Below, piece after piece: positions 58,169-64,000 of a stretch of 64,000 nt of DNA. Both the position numbers and the translations under genes were made by a program. Numbering within the stretch: position 1 is the first letter of the stretch; each line of letters begins with the position of its first letter. The DNA lies in the NCBI GenBank assembly GCA_963826795.1, contig CAWGYT010000009.1, forward strand, positions 310,001 through 374,000, written 5' to 3'. Origin of the DNA: CAWGYT01 sp963826795 (GTDB lineage: Bacteria > Planctomycetota > Planctomycetia > Pirellulales > Pirellulaceae). The notes under the pieces were generated by a model. It was given only the letters and a program-made list of their open reading frames with translations, was not told the origin of the DNA and searched no databases.

Positions 58169-60172
58169 TCACTGTGCGTTCTTCCGTATATGTGCGACGA
58201 AACCACCCGCTGCCGGCATGACAATCGGCAGGGAATCCGTCCTGGAAACGGACTCTTCGTGACGTGATACGACGGTGGGTCCATGAACTTCATCGTCGAG
58301 GTACCTGACCGCAGTAAATGCACCCGTGCCGATGAACTGCAAGGGCAGATCCAGCTTGCGAGATTTGTCGGATGTCATGCCGCCGAGATACCAATCGGTG
58401 CCACGTCGACGGGCAATTACGAGGCATTTCCCGATTTCAGCATGCAGCACACGTGTTTCGTCCCAATTCGCGGGTGCCCGCATGAGAAACTCAAGCCCCG
58501 ATTGATCCCGATATGCGGACGGATAATCGACCAACATCGGCAAGTGATTCTGATAGACGATGTACATTGCCAATTGATGGCCGCGTGTGCCTTGCACCAG
58601 CGGCGCCAGATCCTGAGCGTGAAATTGATCAGGTAGCACATTCCGCATTCCACCCTGATGATAGTCGAGCGGACCGGCAAGCATCCGGATAAAAGCCACG
58701 TTGAGATTGTGGTCTGGCGGAGTCCCCTTCGACGACCATTTGTTGTACTCTTGGTTGAGCACACCTTCGTAGCTCAACACGTTCGGCCATGTCCGTTCCA
58801 TCCCGGTCGGTTTGTAAGCGCCGTGCCAAGTCACTGTCAAATGATGCTGGGCAGCTTTCTCTGCGACTTCGTGATACCAATTCACCATCTCCTGGTCGTC
58901 GCGGTCCATGAAGTCGATCATCACTCCTTCAATGCCCCATCGCTCATAGGTCGCAAACGCCTCGTCAAGTTGCGGCTTGAGGGCCTTCCAGTGCAGCCAG
59001 AGACGCAGTCGAACGCCCTTTTCTCTCGCATAACCTAGCAACTCGGGCATGTCGATCGCAGGGCCTGCCGTTGTCACGTCCGTGGGCCCGTCCGGCTCGA
59101 TGGGCCCGCCGTACCACGCCACATCCAGGCCATCGAGCGAGTGATACGAAATCCCCTGTTCGGCACAAAAGTCGATGTAGTATTTCATCGTCGCCGTGTT
59201 AACGCCCGGCTCGAAGTCGACGTCTTGTATGACGTAATGGTTCCACCACGGGAAGGTTGTCGTTCCCGGTCGGATCCACGACGCGTCCGGAAGCTTGGAT
59301 GCCTCATTGAGGTGAAAGATAATGTTCGACTCGATCAATCGACCCGGATCGTCCGCAAGGATCACCACGCGCCACGGCGTAGCAAAAGGGGCGGCACCAA
59401 CGACTTTCGCTTCGTCTTCGCGATCCGGCAGTGGAGAGAGTTTCACGGCGAACGTGCCGGGGGCACCGTCAACGGTCGACACGTACATTCCCGCATAGTT
59501 CGTAAGACTCGCCTCCGTCAATGCGAGCCACCGGGTCTTCACATCGATGGGTCCCTCGAGCAGCATTGGCAGGCCAATCAGCAACTCCGAACTGATTTGC
59601 GAAACCGGGAGTGTTTCGTAATAGTTCTCGTACGACGTACGATATCCGCTCAACGGAAGAAACCGCGCGACGGGATTGTTCCCGAAAGTCAACCTCGTAA
59701 GTTCGTCGGTCAGCACGAACTTCCCGACGTTCGGTTGTTGCGGAATCAGGTAACGGACAGCAACGCCGTCGTCGAATACTCGCAGCTGAATATCTATTTT
59801 GCGAAGAGGCTCGCGACGTTCTTGCAGCGATACAGTAAGTTGTCGATGTCGGTCACGGGCCGACGAGGCTTTGCCAATTGGGATGGCATAGGTCGCATCG
59901 CAACTCTGGCGATGCGTGCCAACGATGGAGAGGTTTTCGGCGAGCACCCCCGAGTCTGCGAACACGAGGCCCAGCATTCCGTTGAGTAGTTGCACCGCGC
60001 CTTGCGATACGACGAACGTGCCCCGCGATCGATGGTCGAGCTGAAACTTTACTTGCAATTCACCGTTGGGCGAACTGAGCGTATAGCGTAAGGCGGAATC
60101 GTCGCCGAAGACACAGCGAACGACCGAGACCGCAAATAGTACGACTCCACAACATCTCGCGAGTGCACTCAT
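58169..60172 (-). CDS. Glycoside hydrolase family 97
   Basis: 667 residues from ATG 60172; the open frame extends to 60433 but that part is antisense to a transposase. Signal peptide MSALARCCGVVLFAVSVVRC. GH97 three-domain layout: N-terminal beta-sandwich ('LSSPNGELQVKFQLDHRSRG', 'IDIQLRVFDDGVAVRYLIPQ'), TIM barrel ('STFPWWNHYVIQDVDF'-like, 'YIDFCAEQGISYHSLDGLDV', 'GVMIDFMDRDDQEMVNWYHE' near residue 417, 'HGAYKPTGMERTWPNVLSYE', 'GVLNQEYNKW') and a C-terminal sandwich. The IDFMDRDDQ aspartate fits the retaining alpha-galactosidase-type subgroup rather than inverting glucoamylase-like members (inference). Exported; cleaves alpha-linked glycans. Confidence 0.9.
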   Translation of the reverse strand: MSALARCCGVVLFAVSVVRCVFGDDSALRYTLSSPNGELQVKFQLDHRSRGTFVVSQGAVQLLNGMLGLVFADSGVLAENLSIVGTHRQSCDATYAIPIGKASSARDRHRQLTVSLQERREPLRKIDIQLRVFDDGVAVRYLIPQQPNVGKFVLTDELTRLTFGNNPVARFLPLSGYRTSYENYYETLPVSQISSELLIGLPMLLEGPIDVKTRWLALTEASLTNYAGMYVSTVDGAPGTFAVKLSPLPDREDEAKVVGAAPFATPWRVVILADDPGRLIESNIIFHLNEASKLPDASWIRPGTTTFPWWNHYVIQDVDFEPGVNTATMKYYIDFCAEQGISYHSLDGLDVAWYGGPIEPDGPTDVTTAGPAIDMPELLGYAREKGVRLRLWLHWKALKPQLDEAFATYERWGIEGVMIDFMDRDDQEMVNWYHEVAEKAAQHHLTVTWHGAYKPTGMERTWPNVLSYEGVLNQEYNKWSSKGTPPDHNLNVAFIRMLAGPLDYHQGGMRNVLPDQFHAQDLAPLVQGTRGHQLAMYIVYQNHLPMLVDYPSAYRDQSGLEFLMRAPANWDETRVLHAEIGKCLVIARRRGTDWYLGGMTSDKSRKLDLPLQFIGTGAFTAVRYLDDEVHGPTVVSRHEESVSRTDSLPIVMPAAGGFVAHIRKNAQ

Positions 60173-60242
60173 GGCCAACGCGCTCCTGTACGATCGTGCC
60201 CCGTCCGACTGGATGATCATCCATCCGATTCTATTGTAATCA

Positions 60243-60908
60243 GTGCCGGGAGCGAAGAAAGGCGATCGCCGCTGGTGCCTTATGGCGCCGAAGCTGAAAG
60301 CGCGACGGGGTCGAGGTCGGCCACGCAAGTACAGCAGGCACCGAATCAGTCTGGCCAAGCGTGACGGACAGCAGCGTGGCTGGCAAAGCGTCCCGTGCAC
60401 GGTGTATGGCGAAGCAACCGTCAAGACCTGCAAGACGTTGCTGGCTACCTACGCGCCGACGGGCGGTGTGATTCGCGTGGTACTCGTAAAGGAAGAGCAT
60501 GATTGGTACGCCTTCTTCTGCACCAAGAGCGATGTCAACGTGGCAGAGATGCTCGAGGGGTTCTCCGATCACGCGACCATTGAACACGATTTTCATGCTG
60601 TGAACGAAGCGTGGGGTTCGGGTCAACAGCAAGTGCGTAACATCTGGACCAACTTGGCCGTCTACAACCTGAATCTCTGGATGCATACGCTCGTCGAAAT
60701 CTGGGCCTGGAAAAAAACCGAACGGCAATTAGTCGACCGCCACGACTCGCCTTGGGACGACGCGACGCGACGTCCTTCGCATGCCAACCGCCGCAAAGCC
60801 CTGAGAAAACAGATCCTGCGTCATGAATTATTGGCGATCACCACCGACTGGTCGCTGCCGCGAAAAATAATTCAACTGACCAAAAGCCTCGTGGCGCTGG
60901 CTGCGTAG
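60243..60908 (+). pseudogene. DDE transposase, C-terminal fragment
   Basis: The frame reads 'RRGRGRPRKYSRHRISLAKR', 'GWQSVPCTVYGEATVKTCKT', 'GVIRVVLVKEEHDWYAFFCT', 'DHATIEHDFHAVNEAWGSGQ', 'QQVRNIWTNLAVYNLNLWMH', 'DSPWDDATRRPSHANRRKAL'. This is the second half of an IS4/IS701-like DDE transposase, including the glutamate of the DDE triad (TIEHDFH). The N-terminal half with the first two aspartates is missing, so it is inactive. It sits 70 bases upstream of the divergent GH97 start and is followed by the 86-bp repeat. Confidence 0.8.
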
Positions 60909-60947
60909 CGTACATCGATTCTCAGAAAGTGCAGTGTACGTATGTTT

Positions 60948-61033
60948 ACCCTGTAGTTGCATAAAGGATTCTTTGCGAGTGTGAGTTGGACTGAGAAAAC
61001 CAGGGGTCTTCGAACTTGCCATCGCTTGTTGCT
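60948..61033. repeat. 86-bp dispersed repeat, copy 2
   Basis: Identical to 23952-24037. Here it starts 39 bases after the transposase fragment stop, so it may be the right end of that insertion sequence, or a separate element next to it. Confidence 0.95.
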
Positions 61034-61098
61034 GGATCTCACATCCGGTGAGATCCAGGCGCACCGGGAGGGCGAGGCTCCTGCCGAGCCGCAGGAGC
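61034..61098. repeat. Palindrome and GEAPAEP-type planctomycete repeat
   Basis: A perfect palindrome-like stem at 61034-61056 (GGATCTCAC/GTGAGATCC, 5-base spacer) is followed by 'gggagggcgaggctcctgcc' and 'gagccgcaggagcg', the DNA behind the well-known spurious planctomycete peptide REGEAPAEP. It is intergenic filler that has probably overwritten the start of the next gene. Confidence 0.75.
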
Positions 61099-61380
61099 GG
61101 AAGACGCTGTCAAAGAAGGCTCAGCCCGGTAGGTGTTTCCAAGGCTGTTTGGCTCGCCCCCATCAGGTACACGCTCAACAACTGGGAAGCACTGGCCAAC
61201 GACATATTGCAGCTGGCGAGAACCAGTGACGACTTCGTGGCCAAACCGTCGCCGTTTGGCGTAAAATACGAAGTGTCAGGTGAACTTGTCCGTTTGGGAC
61301 TTCGGCCAGGCGTCGTGGTTTCCGTTTCGATCGTCGAAGAAGACAAATCACCCCGATTCGTAACAGCGTATCCGGGATAA
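61048..61380 (+). pseudogene. DUF6883-like small protein, 5' truncated
   Basis: The conserved part reads 'RYTLNNWEALANDILQLART', 'SPFGVKYEVSGELVRLGLRP' and 'VVSVSIVEEDKSPRFVTAYP', ending at 61380. This fits the short DUF6883-type family ending in 'F(I/V)TAYP'. Upstream the frame enters the repeat DNA and offers only a GTG at 61048 inside the palindrome, so the true start is missing. It precedes the DUF4926 gene by five bases; the two families are often neighbours and a toxin/immunity or defence-like role is only a guess. Confidence 0.6.
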
Positions 61381-61385
61381 CAAGA

Positions 61386-61802
61386 ATGCTCGCTGAACAC
61401 TCGCTTGTCGTTCTGACTCGTGATGCCCCAGAATCAGGGCTGCACACCGGTGACGTTGGCGCGGTTGTTCACGTCTACCGAGAAGGTGCGGCGTACGAAG
61501 TCGAATTCGTTGATGGAGACGGGACAACTATCGCGCTGATGATACTCGACTCAAATGACGTGCGTCCAATTGGGCATGGCGAACTTCTGCATGCTCGGCG
61601 CCGGGATCTGGCCGAACAAGGCGATCTGCGAAAAACACCGCTCCGGCGAGGTCTCCCGCCCAGTGTCAGTTTGTTTCTGGGGCAGCATAGCCGCGATAGC
61701 GAGCTTCGCGTTCATTGTCGCTTGGCCGGAACCGTACGCATTTCGCGTTTCGCGGTTAACTCTTCAGGCTTGGGAAGAACAAGACGGAAATCGATTGTTT
61801 GA
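61386..61802 (+). CDS. DUF4926 domain protein with an unexplained C-terminal extension
   Basis: From ATG 61386 the first 75 residues read 'MLAEHSLVVLTRDAPESGLH', 'TGDVGAVVHVYREGAAYEVE', 'FVDGDGTTIALMILDSNDVR' and 'PIGHGELLHARR', which is the complete DUF4926 SH3-like domain. The frame continues to 138 residues with arginine-rich sequence that does not look like protein, so the natural stop (expected after about residue 80) may be lost. It follows the truncated DUF6883 gene in a likely two-gene unit. Confidence 0.65.
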   Translation: MLAEHSLVVLTRDAPESGLHTGDVGAVVHVYREGAAYEVEFVDGDGTTIALMILDSNDVRPIGHGELLHARRRDLAEQGDLRKTPLRRGLPPSVSLFLGQHSRDSELRVHCRLAGTVRISRFAVNSSGLGRTRRKSIV

Positions 61803-61917
61803 CTTGGATGTCCTCGAGGCAGCACTGTGGTATGACGACAGACTCTCCGGGCTCGGCTCAGTGCCGCGATTGGCCGCACGCCCCCGAGCATGATCGACCG
61901 AGTCGACCCGGCAGAGG

Positions 61918-63906
61918 TCAAGACTTCATTCGACGCCGTGTGCACGCCAGACATCCGACCACGATCACGGCAAGCCAGATCGTCGCGGGCTCTGGAACGG
62001 CCGATACCGCGGTCCGAGGACCTAGCTCGTACCCGCCCTCGGCGAACGCCAACACGAAATCGGCACTGTCGAATTCACCATCGCCATCCCAGTCGCCGGT
62101 GGCCCAGATCGAGTTGTCGGGCACTCCATCTTCGTACTCCCCTGCCTGGAACACATCCACCAGATCGGTGCTGCTGAACTCCCCGTCCAGATTCGAATCG
62201 CCAAAATAGCTTTTCTTGAGGTCGTTGATCCAATATTCACGATCTTGATCGTTGACGACGCCGTCGCCGTTCAAGTCATAGGTTGAAGGGTTCATTTCGC
62301 CCCTCACCTGCGTCGTAAGTAAGTCCATATCGTTGGCATCGAGTACGCCGTTGCGATTGAAGTCACCTGGCTGAAGCACCAGGAGTGTCACACTGGTCGA
62401 GTCGATCGCCAAGTCCCAGTTCAGCCCTGGGGGCAAATTGGGCAGACTCTGCGAGAGAAACTCCGACCCTTCGATCGCTTCGGCGGTGATCAGCTGATAG
62501 ATCTCGCCGCCGACAGGCGAGTAGCCATCCAGTTGGACCAGCAGTTGCCCGTTGCCGATCAACGCAGTTCCGCCAACACTGATTGTGCTGTGAGTCGCGC
62601 CCGTGATCACCGCCTGCAAGGTTGCGGCTCCCGGATTCTCGTCGCCCAACGTGCTTAACGCCATTCGCAAATCGCCGCCCACGATGACGGTCGCGTCGGG
62701 GCCGCGAACCTTGAGAATCGATTCGGCCGCGTCCGAGATGCCGAGCGTCATGTTAAGGTCCTGCGCGACCGCAAAGGTCGCCTGGTCATTCACCTCGATC
62801 AGCGTGTAGCCCCCGTCCGAACTTGCTCCACGATTGTCCCCGCCCGAAATAGCGAGCCCCGACCATTCCGCGTCGTCGATATTTGAATCGACGGTCATGG
62901 TGGCTTGGTCGAATAGTTGGACAATGGACTCGGCGCCGACGCTTTGGGACAAGTGACTGGTGCGCTGGGGAGCCGAACCTTGCGCCGAGCCAACAACGGT
63001 CGCATTCCCCAGGTTGGGTTCGGCGTACTCAAATACATCGAACACGTGAAACTCGCCATTGTCGCGTAACGTCATCGTGCTTACGCCGCCACGCTGCTGC
63101 AGCGTTCGAGCATAGATCTTGCCATTCTCGAGAACATCCACGGTCGCTTCTTCGCCACCGCCCGTGCTGAGCGTCAGATAGCCTTCGTTGGTGCGCCCAA
63201 TTTCCGAATCCCCGGGCCCGGCGCTGTTTCCCGTCACCAAAAGGGCGTTCCCGGCGACCCGCACGTTGGTGACACCCGAAACGCTGATTCCGCTACCGAC
63301 GGTAAATTGCGAGTTCCCATCCATCAGCAGCGACGCGTGCCCCCCGGAGCCGTCCGCCAGCTTGAGGTCGTCGCCGATCCGGAACGCCGCGTTGTCGTGC
63401 AGTTCCAGCGAGCCAAGCGCACCCTCCGGCGTGCTCTTGCCGACGTCAAAGTCCTGACCATTCCCGTCCGTCCCAAGCCCGGTTCCTGCCTCGGCATAGG
63501 GATCGCCGTACAGGACCGACGCGTCGTTCCGCAAAACCCAGCTCGAGTTGTCCGTCCCAAGATCTCCGACAGCGCTCTCGACGGCTAAATCACTGCCATC
63601 AATCACCACGATCCCGCCAAGCTGGACGATCGATCCGCCTTGATCGTCGCTGCCGAGACGCACCGCCCCGAGATTCACCGTTCCCGTTCCAACCGCGATC
63701 TGGATGGGAAGATTGTTGCCACCATCGACGGTCGCCAAATCGTCGAACGAACTCGGCACGCCATCGGTCCAGTTGGTGGCGTTAAAGAAATCGCTGTTGG
63801 TGCTGCCGGTCCAATCCGTGTCATTGGCATGGCCCGCTGTCGTCATTGCCAGGGCCGACCACATCAGCCCGTAAAGAACCGTCCGCATCCTCGTTTGCCA
63901 CTGCAT
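61918..63906 (-). CDS. Large exported PEP-CTERM protein with autotransporter-like repeats and dockerin-like module
   Basis: 662 residues from ATG 63906 (GAGG 8 bases upstream; ATG 63888 is less well placed). Signal peptide MRTVLYGLMWSALAMTTAGH region. Residues about 30-490 are Gly/Asn-rich strand repeats like PEP-CTERM/autotransporter-type beta-helices ('DTDWTGSTNSDFFNATNWTD', 'SDLAVESAVGDLGTDNSSWV', 'YLTLSTGGGEEATVDVLENG'). Then a dockerin-like module ('DFNRNGVLDANDMDLLTTQV', 'DLNGDGVVNDQDREYWINDL', 'GDSNLDGEFSSTDLVDVFQA') and PEP-CTERM ('VPEPATIWLAVIVVGCLA', CTRRR). The upstream 94 bases to the window end hold no gene I can see. Confidence 0.88.
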   Translation of the reverse strand: MQWQTRMRTVLYGLMWSALAMTTAGHANDTDWTGSTNSDFFNATNWTDGVPSSFDDLATVDGGNNLPIQIAVGTGTVNLGAVRLGSDDQGGSIVQLGGIVVIDGSDLAVESAVGDLGTDNSSWVLRNDASVLYGDPYAEAGTGLGTDGNGQDFDVGKSTPEGALGSLELHDNAAFRIGDDLKLADGSGGHASLLMDGNSQFTVGSGISVSGVTNVRVAGNALLVTGNSAGPGDSEIGRTNEGYLTLSTGGGEEATVDVLENGKIYARTLQQRGGVSTMTLRDNGEFHVFDVFEYAEPNLGNATVVGSAQGSAPQRTSHLSQSVGAESIVQLFDQATMTVDSNIDDAEWSGLAISGGDNRGASSDGGYTLIEVNDQATFAVAQDLNMTLGISDAAESILKVRGPDATVIVGGDLRMALSTLGDENPGAATLQAVITGATHSTISVGGTALIGNGQLLVQLDGYSPVGGEIYQLITAEAIEGSEFLSQSLPNLPPGLNWDLAIDSTSVTLLVLQPGDFNRNGVLDANDMDLLTTQVRGEMNPSTYDLNGDGVVNDQDREYWINDLKKSYFGDSNLDGEFSSTDLVDVFQAGEYEDGVPDNSIWATGDWDGDGEFDSADFVLAFAEGGYELGPRTAVSAVPEPATIWLAVIVVGCLACTRRRMKS

Positions 63907-64000
63907 TGTTCGCGCCTCATTTTTTGCGGTTCAGGACCGATCGCCTGTTGATTCTCGGCGAAGGGCCAGTAATTGACTCGTCCTATCCCCTCAAGAGCGT

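Overview
The window looks like chromosomal DNA of a planctomycete, probably of the Pirellulales/Pirellula-like group. The evidence is the family content: two DUF1501 proteins, a PSCyt1-DUF1549-DUF1553 (PSD1) protein paired with one of them, DUF1559, DUF1571, PVC-type heme-binding, CotH, CRTAC1/ASPIC-UnbV and GH97 proteins, several PEP-CTERM proteins, a dockerin-like C-terminal module and an N-terminal 'LEPRALLAG' motif. The DNA is GC-rich. I saw no tRNA, rRNA or CRISPR array.

Layout. 1-5371: 3' part of a giant surface protein (SdrD-like, VWA-like, nine 97-residue cadherin-like repeats, NHL-like propeller), broken by frameshifts. 5469-9834: transposase remnant, DUF1501, DUF1571, a nested hairpin repeat block, and a sugar isomerase-like protein. 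9882-14475: large multi-heme protein. 14521-22900: one minus-strand sugar/polyol catabolic operon: TIM-barrel isomerase, fucose/arabinose isomerase-like protein, two Gfo/Idh/MocA dehydrogenases, zinc alcohol dehydrogenase, FGGY kinase, shikimate dehydrogenase-like protein and a stump of a cupin glucose-6-phosphate isomerase. 23401-36188: exported-protein island: decayed CRTAC1 gene, LamG/PEP-CTERM, CotH, second LamG/PEP-CTERM, intact CRTAC1. 36220-39178: PepSY protein, OmpR-type regulator and histidine kinase. 39433-44809: PEP-CTERM protein, then a translationally linked ECF sigma, anti-sigma-like and exported-protein cluster with DUF1559. 44874-49392: DUF1501 and PSD1 pair. 49703-53053: PGPGW membrane protein, double thioredoxin-fold protein, MoaD/ThiS and BNR-repeat pair. 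53122-64000: MITE-like element, LamG/PEP-CTERM, broken nuclease-dockerin gene, secretin-N-like protein, PfpI protein, GH97, transposase remnant, DUF6883/DUF4926 remnant pair and a large PEP-CTERM/dockerin protein.

Together the genes suggest a heterotroph that exports many polymer-binding or carbohydrate-active proteins and imports sugars or polyols. An important caveat is that at least eight otherwise good genes are broken by a single-base frameshift or nonsense codon (about 1545, 3437-3870, 10098, 18790, 19410, 28775, 40698, 44776, 49216, 52217). Since the rest of each gene still reads well, residual sequencing or assembly error is at least as likely as true gene decay.
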